Positions 34,159 to 43,207 of a DNA stretch of 50,502 nt are shown here, piece by piece. The notes beneath the pieces were generated by a model, which did no database searches, was not told the origin of the DNA, and was given only the letters and a program-made list of their open reading frames with translations. Position 1 is the first letter of the stretch. The number at the start of each line of letters is the position of its first letter. Source of the stretch: Clostridiales bacterium (GTDB lineage Bacteria > Bacillota > Clostridia > Christensenellales > Aristaeellaceae). The stretch covers positions 1 to 50,502 of the forward strand of contig JALFVL010000040.1 of assembly GCA_022787165.1 (NCBI GenBank). Direction: 5' to 3'. A program made the position numbers and the translations under genes.

Positions 34159-36174
34159 TCAGGCGTCTGTCTGCGCCTTGTTTTGTGCGCTTTTCACCAA
34201 GGAAAGGAATTCCTCCTCCTCCATGATCCGCACGCCCAGTGTCTGCGCCCTTTGCAGCTTGCTTCCGGCGCTCTCTCCGGCGAGCACGACGCTCGTCTTT
34301 TTGGAGACGCTTCCGGCGGTCTTTCCGCCGTTTTGCAGAATGATCTCCTCCGCCTGCGCGCGCGTCAGGGTGGGCAGCGTACCGGTCAGCACGAAGGTCA
34401 TGCCGGCAAAGAGCGTGCCCGCATCCTCCCGCTGGCTCACCTGAGGCTGCACGCCCGCGTCAAGCAGGGCCTGCACAAAGTCCCGGTTTTCCCCGAAAGC
34501 AAAGAACTCCGTAATCGAACTGGCAACGATCTCTCCCACGTCATCCAGCGCGACAAGCTCCTCCTGCGTCGCGCCCATCAGCGCCTCCAGCGAACCGAAA
34601 TGGTCCATCAGATCGCGCGCCGTTTTCTTCCCGATGTTCGGAATGCCGATGGCGAAGAGGAACGCGTCAAGCTCGCAGTGTCTGCTCTTGTCAAGCTCTG
34701 AAAGCAGCTTGTCCGCCTTCTTTTCGCCAAAGCCCTTGAGCGCGACCATCTCCGGCTTCTCCAGATGATACAGATCTGCAGCGGAGCGCACACCAAGCTG
34801 ATCATAGAAGAGCTCAGCCGTCTTCTCGCTGAATGCCTCGATATCCATGCCCTGACGCGAGGCAAAATGCGCCATTCGCGCGATGGCCTGCGGCCTGCAG
34901 GTCTTCCGATTGAGACAGAAGATGTGCGCGCCGCGCTCGGTCAGCGGTCCGCCGCAGGCAGGACAAACCGCGGGGGGCAGGATGTCCGTCTCGGGCGGTT
35001 CGCCTTCTCCCTCGTAGACGACGCCCATGATCTCCGGAATCACGTCGTTGCTGCGGCGTACCCAGACCTCGCTGCCGATGCGCACGCGCTTGCGGCAGAT
35101 ATCGCCGTAGTTGTTGAGCGTCGCTCTCCTGACTGTCACGCCGCAAATATCGACGGGTTCCAAATGCGCCAGCGGCGTGAGCTTGCCCGTGCGCCCCAGC
35201 TCCCAGGTGACGTCGAGCAGCCGGGTAACCGTCTCCTGCGCCGGGAATTTGAAGGCAATGGACCAACGCGGGAATTTATCCGTGTAGCCCAGCACCTCGC
35301 GCGTGCGCATATCGGTCAGCTTGATCGTCGCGCCGTCGATCAGGAAGTCAAGCGACTCCCGCTCCTCCTGGATGCGGCGAACGAGCGCCATCGCCTCCTC
35401 AATCGTCGCCGCCTCTGCGGCAAAGGGGCTGACTCGGATGCCGTTTTCGTGCAGAAAGCTCAGCATCTCGCCCTGCGTCGCAAAGCTCCTGCCCTCAATA
35501 TAGCCAACCTGATAGAACAGCGCGTCGAGATGACGGCTCGCCGTGACCTTCGGATCGAGGTTGCGCAGCGCGCCCGCCGCTGCATTGCGCGCGTTTTTGA
35601 GCGGCTCCGCCGCCGTGCGGTTGAAGCGCGCCAGCTCGCTCAGGCGCATGATGCATTCGCCCTGCACCTCCATACGCCCCTGAAAGGGGATGGTCAGGGG
35701 AATGCTCGTGATCGTCATCGCCTGGGGCAGAATCGCCTCGCCGACGACGCCGTCGCCGCGTGTGGCCGCCTGCACGAGCTGCCCACCCTCGTAGGTCAGG
35801 TTCAGCGTCAGCCCATCCAGCTTATACTCGACACAGTAGGTGTTTTCCGGCAGGCCGCCGGCCTCTGCTGTCAGCTTTTCGCAGCGCTGCGCCCAGGCGA
35901 GGATCGCCTCCTCGCTCTGCGCCTTGTCCATGCTCCAGAGCCGGGCAATGTGCCGGTGCTGCTCAAAGCCCTCCATAACCTCACCGCCGACGCGCCGCGT
36001 CGGAGAATCTGGCAGGCGCTCGCCCGTCTCCGCCTCCAGGGCGCGCAGCTCGGCATACATCTCGTCCCACGCGTCGTCGGAAATCGTCGGCTCGTTGAGG
36101 TCGTAATACTGCCTGGATGCCTCATTCAGCCGCTCAATCAGCTGTCGCATCCGTTCGCGTTTGTCCACGCTCAT
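34159..36174 (-). CDS. ligA: NAD-dependent DNA ligase LigA
   Basis: A 671-residue ligase that seals nicks in replication and repair. The order is an Ia domain (YYDLNEPTISDDAWDEMY), the adenylation domain with the active lysine in EYKLDGL near 117, an OB fold, a four-cysteine zinc finger (CPAC near 403 with C and CLNRKTC following), HhH repeats and a C-terminal BRCT domain (FAGMTFVLTGTLPTLTRAQAE near 590). The canonical DGLGEK at the start of the HhH part reads EAFSEK here. It overlaps pcrA by four bases. Confidence 0.96.
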   Translation of the reverse strand: MSVDKRERMRQLIERLNEASRQYYDLNEPTISDDAWDEMYAELRALEAETGERLPDSPTRRVGGEVMEGFEQHRHIARLWSMDKAQSEEAILAWAQRCEKLTAEAGGLPENTYCVEYKLDGLTLNLTYEGGQLVQAATRGDGVVGEAILPQAMTITSIPLTIPFQGRMEVQGECIMRLSELARFNRTAAEPLKNARNAAAGALRNLDPKVTASRHLDALFYQVGYIEGRSFATQGEMLSFLHENGIRVSPFAAEAATIEEAMALVRRIQEERESLDFLIDGATIKLTDMRTREVLGYTDKFPRWSIAFKFPAQETVTRLLDVTWELGRTGKLTPLAHLEPVDICGVTVRRATLNNYGDICRKRVRIGSEVWVRRSNDVIPEIMGVVYEGEGEPPETDILPPAVCPACGGPLTERGAHIFCLNRKTCRPQAIARMAHFASRQGMDIEAFSEKTAELFYDQLGVRSAADLYHLEKPEMVALKGFGEKKADKLLSELDKSRHCELDAFLFAIGIPNIGKKTARDLMDHFGSLEALMGATQEELVALDDVGEIVASSITEFFAFGENRDFVQALLDAGVQPQVSQREDAGTLFAGMTFVLTGTLPTLTRAQAEEIILQNGGKTAGSVSKKTSVVLAGESAGSKLQRAQTLGVRIMEEEEFLSLVKSAQNKAQTDA

Positions 36175-38570
36175 TCCTCCACCTTGATGATCGGCGCAAT
36201 GCTCAGCGCAAATTCCTTGACGCCGGCGCGCGTGTCGTCAAACCTGATCATGATCCGGGAGTCGGAACCGCTGCCCGTCACGCGAACGACTGCGCCCCGA
36301 CCAAATTTCCTGTGCATCACGTGGTCGCCAGCTGCAAAAAGCGCGGGTCTGGCCGTCTCTTTTGCAGCAGATGCGACGACCTTGGGGGTGTCCATGCCGC
36401 GCTGAACGCCCGCGACCGTTTGCCCTCCAATGCGCTCACTTCGCCCGGCGCCTGCCGCGCCGCTTTGGTTCCAGCTCGAGAAGCTCTGCCTCTGTCCGGA
36501 CGGCATCGGGGCCCTGGCAGCCTTTGGAGCCCAGGCATCCTGCGCAGAGGGCCTGGCAAACGAGCTGCCCTTGCTCCAGGCCGGCTGACGCCAGATGCCG
36601 CTCTGCCAGCCGTCCGCGTGGCCGGCGCCTCCCCGCGCCGCACCATAGGGCTGCTCGGAGACATCCTGAAGCACGCGCCCCGGGATGTCGTCGATGAAGC
36701 GGGAACGGTCGTTGAACTGCATCTGGTTGTAGAGCATGCGCCGCGTGGCATGCGACAGAAAGAGCCTTTCCCGGGCGCGCGTGATGCCAACGTAGCAAAG
36801 CCGCCGCTCCTCCTCCATGCGCGCGGGATCATCCCGGCTGCGCATCGACGGAAAGAGGTTTTCCTCCATACCGACCATGAATACGTTGGGAAACTCCAGT
36901 CCCTTGGCACTGTGCAGCGTCATCATCGTCACCGCGCCGCCGTCCTCGGTCATCGCGTCCAGATCGGATACCAGCGCAACGTTTTCAAGGTAATCCGCCA
37001 GCGTCGCGCTCTCGGCCTTTTCCTCGAATTCCTGCACGGCGCCGACAAACTCGCGGATGTTCTCTACGCGCGAGCGTGCCTCGTCGCTGTCCTCCTTGGC
37101 ATACTGGCTCTCCAGCCCAGCAGTGTCAATGACGTACTGCACCAGCTCGGTCAGCTTCATCTCCGCTGTCATCATCGTCAGGCTCATCATCAGCTCGCCG
37201 AACTTCGCGACGCTCTTTTGCGCGCGGCTGGCCAGCGTCTGCGGCACATCCATGCATACCGTCATCAGCGGAATGCCCTCCTGCGCGGCGACGCGCGCGA
37301 GCTCTGCGACGGTCGTGTCGCCGATTGCGCGCTTGGGGACGTTGATGATCCGCCGAACAGATACATCGTCCGCGGGGTTGAGCATCACACGCAGATAGGC
37401 GAGGATGTCCTTGACCTCCTTACGGTCATAGAACCGCAGGCCACCATACATTCTATATTTGATTCCGGACTGAACAAATGCCTCTTCAATGACACGGGAC
37501 TGCGCATTCGTGCGGTAGAGCACGGCAAAGCGTGAAGCATCCTCCCCCTGCATGCCGAGGTCACGGATCTGCTGGCAGACCCAGGCCGCCTCCTCGCGCT
37601 CGTCGCCCGCGCGGTACAGCCGGATTGGCTCGCCAGGCCCCTCCTGCGTCCAGAGCGCCTTGTCCTTTCGGTTTTCGTTGCGCGCGATCACCTGATTGGC
37701 CGCGTCGAGGATGTTGGCGCTCGAGCGGTAATTCTGCTCGAGCTTGATGACCGTCGCGTCCGGAAAATCCTTTTCAAAGTCGAGAATATTGCGGATATCC
37801 GCGCCGCGCCAGCCGTAAATCGACTGATCGTCATCGCCGACGACGCAGAGGTTGCGGCTCTGCTGTGCGAGCAGGCGCACGAGCATATACTGCGCGTAGT
37901 TCGTGTCCTGATACTCGTCGACGTGGATATAGCGAAACTTCCGCTGATAGGCCTCCAGCACAGGCGGATGCATCGTGAAGAGCTCGAGCGTCTTGACGAT
38001 CAGGTCGTCAAAATCGAGCGCGTTGGAGCTCTTCAGCTTTTCCTCGTAAGCGCTGTAAATGTCCTGCACCATCTGGCAGCGGTAATCCCGGTCGCTGCTG
38101 GCAAACCACTCCTGCGGCCCAAGCAGCTTGTTTTTCGCATCCGAAATCTTCGCCTTGATCTCGCGCGGCGGCAGATATTTTTCGTCGATATTCAGCCGCT
38201 TGAGGATCTCCTTGAGCGCGGAGGTCTGGTCGTCGTCGTCGTAGATGGTAAATGAGCGCGTATACCCCAGCTTTTCAATGTCCCTACGCAGGATTTTCGC
38301 GCAGCCCGCGTGGAAGGTGGAGACCCAAACATCCGCTGCGGATTCGCCGGAGAGCTTTTCAATGCGCTCACGCATCTCCGCAGCCGCTTTATTGGTGAAT
38401 GTAATTGCCATGATCGCCCAGGGCGGAACGCCATGCTCGAGCAGATTCGCGACGCGATAGGTCAGCGCGCGCGTCTTGCCGGAGCCGGCTCCGGCAAGCA
38501 CCAAAAGCGGCCCTTCCAGCGTTTCCGCCGCGAGCCGCTGTTCCCTGTTCAGGTCATTCAGATTCATCAT
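36171..38570 (-). CDS. pcrA: ATP-dependent DNA helicase PcrA/UvrD
   Basis: A 799-residue superfamily 1A helicase that unwinds 3' to 5' in repair and rolling-circle replication. Motifs are AGAGSGKTRAL near 27, DEYQDTN near 220, GDDDQSIYGWRGAD near 247, TLHSAKGLEF near 555 and GITRARERLFLS near 610. A glycine-, serine- and alanine-rich linker (about 650-740) leads to a Tudor-like C-terminus (HRKFGRGAVVRV) that in PcrA contacts RNA polymerase. It ends on the ligA start codon. Confidence 0.96.
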   Translation of the reverse strand: MMNLNDLNREQRLAAETLEGPLLVLAGAGSGKTRALTYRVANLLEHGVPPWAIMAITFTNKAAAEMRERIEKLSGESAADVWVSTFHAGCAKILRRDIEKLGYTRSFTIYDDDDQTSALKEILKRLNIDEKYLPPREIKAKISDAKNKLLGPQEWFASSDRDYRCQMVQDIYSAYEEKLKSSNALDFDDLIVKTLELFTMHPPVLEAYQRKFRYIHVDEYQDTNYAQYMLVRLLAQQSRNLCVVGDDDQSIYGWRGADIRNILDFEKDFPDATVIKLEQNYRSSANILDAANQVIARNENRKDKALWTQEGPGEPIRLYRAGDEREEAAWVCQQIRDLGMQGEDASRFAVLYRTNAQSRVIEEAFVQSGIKYRMYGGLRFYDRKEVKDILAYLRVMLNPADDVSVRRIINVPKRAIGDTTVAELARVAAQEGIPLMTVCMDVPQTLASRAQKSVAKFGELMMSLTMMTAEMKLTELVQYVIDTAGLESQYAKEDSDEARSRVENIREFVGAVQEFEEKAESATLADYLENVALVSDLDAMTEDGGAVTMMTLHSAKGLEFPNVFMVGMEENLFPSMRSRDDPARMEEERRLCYVGITRARERLFLSHATRRMLYNQMQFNDRSRFIDDIPGRVLQDVSEQPYGAARGGAGHADGWQSGIWRQPAWSKGSSFARPSAQDAWAPKAARAPMPSGQRQSFSSWNQSGAAGAGRSERIGGQTVAGVQRGMDTPKVVASAAKETARPALFAAGDHVMHRKFGRGAVVRVTGSGSDSRIMIRFDDTRAGVKEFALSIAPIIKVEE

Positions 38571-38578
38571 TCGTCCTC

Positions 38579-38890
38579 TTACCCTTCATCGCCCGGTTCT
38601 TCCCTGTCCGCCTTGGTCAGGATCGACTGATAGCCGCCGGCCCCATAGGAGAGGCAGCGGTTAACACGGCTGATGGTCGCCGTGCTCGCGCCGGTCTTTT
38701 CGGCGATTTCCTGATAGGTCACCTTTTTGCGCAGCAGACGCGCGACGGCCAGCCGCTGCGCCACGGCTTGCAGCTCGTGAATCGTAAAGATATCCTCAAA
38801 GAAGCGAAGCGCCTCGTCTTCGTCCGAGAGCAAAAGCATGGCCTGCGCCAGCGCTCTGACCTGCTCATCCTGCATGATACCGTTTGGCAT
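38579..38890 (-). CDS. YerC/YecD-type TrpR-like regulator
   Basis: A 103-residue helical DNA-binding protein of the TrpR/YerC/YecD group. The helix-turn-helix reads VTYQEIAEKTGASTATISRVNRCL near 57-80, behind the RFFEDIFTIHELQAVAQRL block. The ligand is unknown. In Bacillus subtilis yerC lies next to pcrB-pcrA-ligA, and the same neighbours are kept here. GGAGG lies six bases before the ATG. It is the first gene of the operon. Confidence 0.9.
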   Translation of the reverse strand: MPNGIMQDEQVRALAQAMLLLSDEDEALRFFEDIFTIHELQAVAQRLAVARLLRKKVTYQEIAEKTGASTATISRVNRCLSYGAGGYQSILTKADREEPGDEG

Positions 38891-38919
38891 ACGCCACCTC
38901 CGAGCACCTTTGTCTGGCC

Positions 38920-38948
38920 ATTATACCACAAATCCGGCGCAAAAAAAA
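38920..38948 (-). promoter_or_regulatory. Promoter of the yerC-pcrA-ligA operon
   Basis: A perfect TATAAT (38925-38920) is preceded at 17 bases by TTTTTT (38948-38943), a weak -35 box formed by the T-tail of the terminator of the upstream gene. Confidence 0.55.
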
Positions 38949-38978
38949 GCGGCACAGAAGCTCTGCACCGCTTTTTTG
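38941..38978 (-). terminator. Intrinsic terminator after the SSB-like gene
   Basis: Read leftward, GCGGTGCAGA and TCTGTGCCGC form a ten-base stem (two G-U pairs) with a short loop, flanked by six As and eight Ts. The opposite strand has two mismatches instead of the G-U pairs, so the leftward direction is favoured. Confidence 0.85.
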
Positions 38979-39000
38979 CGATCACTCGTTTTCCTCTGCG

Positions 39001-39675
39001 TCACTGGGAAATTGTCGCCTCGTGACGAAAGGAGGGCGCCTGCGGCCTCGTCTGGGCGGTCTGATCCTCGCCAAGCAGCTCCAGATGGCCGACGGAGACC
39101 TCGTAGGCCGTCTTTTCCACCACCGTGCCGTCGGGCATCTGCTTTTGATAGGCGCGGGACTGGAGCCGGCCTGTGAGCGTAATCTTGTCGCCGACGGAGA
39201 GCTTCGCGGCAAAGCGCGCGCTCCTGCCCCAGGTGATACAGGGAATATAGTCGCTCTTTCCATAGGCGCGGTTGACGGCCAGCATCATGTCGGCAATCTC
39301 CCGACCAAAAGGCGTCGTCCGGTAGGCCGGCGCCTTGCACAGCGTGCCCGTCAGCTGAATTTGATTCGGGTTTTCCCGCTCGTCCGGCTCAACGATGCGT
39401 TGGGCGAACGCCGTGATCAACAGACGGCCCGCGCCCTCGATGATCTTGTTGTAGGAGCGGACCTGCCCCTCGATGGCCAGCGTGTCGCCATCCTTGGGCA
39501 TCGCGCCATCAAGCAGGCGCTCGGAGAGCGTCACGGGAAGCTGATCCTGCGCGCCGGACAGCCGCGGCACGCCCAGCGTCAGATAATAAAACTTCTCGCC
39601 AAAGGCTTCATGCCCCATCGTCGGGGTGCCAATCACGGTACCGCTCAGGTGCAGTGTGTTAATGACGTTTTCCAT
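39001..39675 (-). CDS. Single-stranded DNA-binding protein with two OB folds
   Basis: A 224-residue protein. Residues 1-100 form one OB fold (NTLHLSGTVIGTPTM, then FYYLTLGVPRLSG) and residues 105-205 a second one (IQLTGTLCKAPAYRTTPFGREIADMMLAVNRAYG), the latter matching canonical SSB. The acidic SSB tail ending in IPF is missing; the C-terminus reads RHEATISQ. Clostridia carry such long SSB-like proteins besides the normal rpsF-ssb-rpsR copy, so this is probably an accessory form. GGAGGAGG lies just before the ATG. It follows the deacetylase gene by about 50 bases and ends at a strong terminator. Confidence 0.82.
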   Translation of the reverse strand: MENVINTLHLSGTVIGTPTMGHEAFGEKFYYLTLGVPRLSGAQDQLPVTLSERLLDGAMPKDGDTLAIEGQVRSYNKIIEGAGRLLITAFAQRIVEPDERENPNQIQLTGTLCKAPAYRTTPFGREIADMMLAVNRAYGKSDYIPCITWGRSARFAAKLSVGDKITLTGRLQSRAYQKQMPDGTVVEKTAYEVSVGHLELLGEDQTAQTRPQAPSFRHEATISQ

Positions 39676-39725
39676 TGTACGTCCTCCTCCATGTTGTCAG
39701 TTTAGAATGGTCCGTTTGCCGGCTG

Positions 39726-40532
39726 TCAGGCATCCGATGCCGGCGTTGACGCCGGAGCTGGCGTCGGCGTACAGGGATGCTGCATGCCAGCGTGATCAAT
39801 CCACGTGTCGCCCTGGAGCAGCAGCTGTGAGATCGGTATTATTTTGTAACCCGCCTGCGTGTAATATTCGAGGATCGTCGGCAGGGCCTCAAGAATGTAC
39901 TTCGAGTCGTTGTGAAAGAGCACAATGTCGCCAGGATGAACCGACTTGGTGCATTGGCGAATCATATTCTCCGTGCCCAGATTCTTCCAGTCAAGAGAAT
40001 CGACATTCCATTGCACACATTCGTAGCCCTCCTCGCGGCTCACCCGCACCACAGCATCATTATACTCCCCGTAGGGCGGACGAAACAGCGTTGTCGGCTG
40101 ACCCGTGATCGATTGGACGAGATCGCTGGTCTTTTTGAGTTCCTCCCGGATCTGCGCCTGCGAGAGCTGGGACATGTGCGGATGCGTAGCGGAGTGGTTG
40201 CCGATTTCATGCCCCCTCGCAACCAGCTCCGCGACCAGTTCCGGATACTTTTCCGCCCAGAATCCGACCAGGAAGAAGGTCGTCTTGACCTCATACCGGT
40301 CGAGGATATCGAGGATCCCCTCTGTATTTGCGCTTCCCCACGCGGCATCAAAGCTGATGGAGAGCACCTTCTCTTCTGTTTCAACGTTATAAACGGGAAG
40401 TTCGCGCGTCGTTGCCGCCGTCATCAGCACGGGCGCATCCGGTATGGACACGTAGGCCGCACCCACGGCCGCCAGCGCAAGCGCTGGAACAAGCAGCCGT
40501 GCGGCAAGCGAATCGAGGCGCTTTTTGATCAT
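39726..40532 (-). CDS. Polysaccharide deacetylase, PdaB-type (CE4)
   Basis: A 268-residue exported protein with an N-terminal membrane segment (LLVPALALAAVGAAYVSI) and a NodB domain. The catalytic and metal residues are SFDAAWG (motif 1), HEIGNHSATHPH (HxxxH, motif 2), FRPPYGEYND (motif 3), WNVDSLDW and the final VLFHN. The SFDAAWG and ILDIL layout is that of the sporulation deacetylase PdaB and of YlxY, which act on peptidoglycan. A Pro/Thr/Ala tail follows. The start is ATG 40532, eight bases after GGAGG; ATGs at 40538 and 40586 are less well placed. Upstream, 40533-40738 holds only the terminator of the topoisomerase operon. Confidence 0.85.
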   Translation of the reverse strand: MIKKRLDSLAARLLVPALALAAVGAAYVSIPDAPVLMTAATTRELPVYNVETEEKVLSISFDAAWGSANTEGILDILDRYEVKTTFFLVGFWAEKYPELVAELVARGHEIGNHSATHPHMSQLSQAQIREELKKTSDLVQSITGQPTTLFRPPYGEYNDAVVRVSREEGYECVQWNVDSLDWKNLGTENMIRQCTKSVHPGDIVLFHNDSKYILEALPTILEYYTQAGYKIIPISQLLLQGDTWIDHAGMQHPCTPTPAPASTPASDA

Positions 40533-40693
40533 CTGCATCGCCTCCACTTTTTCCTTCGCATGTGTTATATGTGGAAGCGTCTGCATTTAGAACTTCACTC
40601 ACTAGACGCGGCGGACGGCCCGTTTCTTGCAGCCCTTGAAAAGTTTCACATTGTTGTCAAAATTCGGGTATGCGTGCATCGCTCTTCAGGCAA

Positions 40694-40730
40694 GAAAAAA
40701 GACGCAAAGCCCTTTGACTTCGCGTCTTTT
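40694..40730 (-). terminator. Intrinsic terminator of the topoisomerase operon
   Basis: Read leftward, GACGCGAAG pairs with CTTTGCGTC (one G-U pair) and is extended by A-T pairs; TTTTTTC follows. It begins eight bases after the A-subunit stop. Confidence 0.85.
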
Positions 40731-40738
40731 CCTTCTGC

Positions 40739-43207
40739 TTATTCGACGGTTCCCGCGCTGATGACAACATCGTCAAGCAGCACGCTGACGAGCATCTGCC
40801 CCCTGCCGCTGCGCCGGTCCACGGGGATCTCGCCCACGCTCATCTGCGTGACATGGCCGTGCTTCTGCTCAAGGCGCACCTGCGCCACGCCGGTCACGTT
40901 CAGCAGACCTGCAATCTGCGTGCCGGTCTCCCCACTCTTGGTAAACGGCATGAGCTTTTGCCCCTTGCCGCCGCGGTTCTGGCGCTCGATATCGTCCGCG
41001 AGCATGCGCTTGCCAAAGCCCCTTTCGCTGATGACGAGCAGCATATCCCCTGGTTTGGGCACCTCGAAGAAGGCCACCTCGTCCCCCTCGTTCAGGGTGA
41101 TGCCGCGAACGCCCGCCGTCGCGCGGCCCATCGGCGAAACGCTGTCCAGCCGGAAGCGCAGCGCCAAACCCGCTCGCGTTGCCAGCACCAGGTCGTCCCG
41201 GTCATCCGGATTGACCTGCACCATGCCCAGCAGCCGGTCATCGCCCTTGAGCGTCATCGCGGCAAAGCGGGAACGGCGGATGGCGTATTCCGCCGCGGCC
41301 GTCCGCTTGACGACGCCGTTTTTCGTGATAAAGAGCAGGTCGCCCTTCTTGTCCATCTCCTCCGTGCGGGTACAGATCATCGCGACAGCGTGCTCGCCAT
41401 CCGCGAGCCCCGCGATCAATCCTGTGAGCAGGCTGCCTCGCTCCTTGAGACGCATCGTCTCGGGGATTTTCGCGATATCCAGCATGAAGCAGGTGCCCAG
41501 ATTCGAGAAGATGTAGAGCGTGCAATCCGTCTCCGTTTGGATGATTTCGATGACCTCCTCGCGCACGCCGGGCTGCTGGAGGTATTTATCCACCATCCGG
41601 GGGCTCATACGGCGCAGCTGGCCGTCGCGAAGACGCAAAATCGCCGTCTCCTCGGCAACGGCCTTGAGCTCGGGCATGGGCATCGTGCCGCTGTCATCCT
41701 CAATGAGCTCCGTGCGCCGGTCGTCACCATATTTGTCGCGAATCTCGAGCATCTCCGCGCGGATGACGGCGTCGAGCTTCTTTTCGCTCTTGAGAATGCC
41801 CTCCAGCCGCGCGATGGTCTTGAGAATATCGGCATATTCCTTCCTCAGCGCTTCGATTTCCAGCCCGGTCAGGCGCTGCAGGCGCATATCGAGAATCGCC
41901 TGCGCCTGAATATCGGTCAGGCCGAAGGAATTCTGCAGCTGCTCCTTCGCTTCCTTGGGGTTTTTGCTCTTGCGGATGAGCGCGATCACCTCGTCAAGAT
42001 GGTTAACCGCGACCATGAGACCCGCGAGAATGTGCTCCCTCGCCCGCGCCTGCTCGAGTTCATACTTCGTTCTGCGCGTAACGACGCGCTTCTGATGCGC
42101 GATATAATAGGAAAGCATCGCCTTGACGCCCATCTGCATCGGACGCCCTTCCGCGATGGCGACCATGTTTACGCCGAACGTGACCTGCAAATCCGAATAC
42201 TTGTACAGCACGGGCAGAATCGTCATCGGATCGACGTCGCGCCTGAGCTCAATGACGGCGCGAAGGCCCTCGCGGTCGGACTCATCGCGGATATCGTAGA
42301 TGCCGCCGAGCTGCGTCTTCTTTTCTTCGCTGAGCTTCAGGATCTTCTCGAGCATCGCAGCCTTGGGCACCTGATAGGGTACCTCGGTGATGACGATGAG
42401 CTTGCGCCCCGCCGCGCCATCCTCGATGTGTACCTTCGCGCGCAGGGTCAGCTTGCCGCGCCCCGTCTCGTAGGCGCGCTCGATCTCCTCGTTGCGAATC
42501 AGGCGCCCACCGGTCGGAAAGTCCGGCGCGGGCATGACCCGCATGATCTCCCCGAGCGTGGCCTCCGGGTGATCCATCACCAGAATCGCCGCGTCGATGG
42601 CCTCGCGCAGATTGTGCGTCGGGATGTTTGTCGCCAGGCCCACCGCGATGCCCGAGGCGCCGTTGACCAGCAGATTCGGATAGCGCGCGGGGAGCATGTC
42701 CGGCTCCTTGAGCGTATCGTCGAAGTTGAAGCTGAAAGGCACAGTGTCCTTGTCGATGTCGCGCAGCATCTCCAGCGCCAGAGGCGCCATACGCGCCTCG
42801 GTATATCGCATGGCGGCGGCGCTGTCGCCGTCGATGGAGCCGAAGTTGCCGTGACCATCGACCAGCAGCGCGCGCAGGCTGTAGGGCTGCGCCATACGCA
42901 CCATCGCGTCATAGACGGAGCTGTCGCCGTGCGGATGATACTTGCCCAGGCAGTCGCCGACGATGCGGGCGCATTTCTTGTGCGGCTTGTCCGGCGTCAC
43001 GCCCAGCTCATGGAGTGTGAAGAGGATACGCCGCTGCACGGGCTTGAGACCGTCCTCCACACGCGGCAGCGCGCGCTCGAGAATGACATGCTCCGCATAC
43101 GGGATCATGCTGATATGCATGACCTCTTCCATCGGCCGCTGGATGATCTCGTGATGCGGCCCCTGCATCTTCGGCGGCTCACCGCCGCCGACCTTTCTGC
43201 GTGCCAT
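40739..43207 (-). CDS. Type IIA topoisomerase A subunit (GyrA/ParC)
   Basis: An 822-residue DNA breakage-reunion subunit. The quinolone-determining region reads [20 protein letters not shown] near 85-105, and the catalytic tyrosine is in [11 protein letters not shown] near 130. The C-terminus is a six-bladed wrapping domain with a GyrA-box-like QNRGGKG near 738. This box speaks for supercoiling activity. Location with the B subunit but without dnaA or recF, and the SSVYDAM reading of the helix, speak for the second topoisomerase (ParC). I leave the choice open. It starts on the stop of the B subunit (TAATG). Confidence 0.9.
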   Translation of the reverse strand: MARRKVGGGEPPKMQGPHHEIIQRPMEEVMHISMIPYAEHVILERALPRVEDGLKPVQRRILFTLHELGVTPDKPHKKCARIVGDCLGKYHPHGDSSVYDAMVRMAQPYSLRALLVDGHGNFGSIDGDSAAAMRYTEARMAPLALEMLRDIDKDTVPFSFNFDDTLKEPDMLPARYPNLLVNGASGIAVGLATNIPTHNLREAIDAAILVMDHPEATLGEIMRVMPAPDFPTGGRLIRNEEIERAYETGRGKLTLRAKVHIEDGAAGRKLIVITEVPYQVPKAAMLEKILKLSEEKKTQLGGIYDIRDESDREGLRAVIELRRDVDPMTILPVLYKYSDLQVTFGVNMVAIAEGRPMQMGVKAMLSYYIAHQKRVVTRRTKYELEQARAREHILAGLMVAVNHLDEVIALIRKSKNPKEAKEQLQNSFGLTDIQAQAILDMRLQRLTGLEIEALRKEYADILKTIARLEGILKSEKKLDAVIRAEMLEIRDKYGDDRRTELIEDDSGTMPMPELKAVAEETAILRLRDGQLRRMSPRMVDKYLQQPGVREEVIEIIQTETDCTLYIFSNLGTCFMLDIAKIPETMRLKERGSLLTGLIAGLADGEHAVAMICTRTEEMDKKGDLLFITKNGVVKRTAAAEYAIRRSRFAAMTLKGDDRLLGMVQVNPDDRDDLVLATRAGLALRFRLDSVSPMGRATAGVRGITLNEGDEVAFFEVPKPGDMLLVISERGFGKRMLADDIERQNRGGKGQKLMPFTKSGETGTQIAGLLNVTGVAQVRLEQKHGHVTQMSVGEIPVDRRSGRGQMLVSVLLDDVVISAGTVE

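Noticed and set aside
40533-40640. Sporulation sigma-factor promoter before the PdaB-type gene (CATATAAC near 40563-40570)
   Set aside because: The element resembles a sigma-E or sigma-G -10 box, but no -35 box lies at the correct distance on either model.
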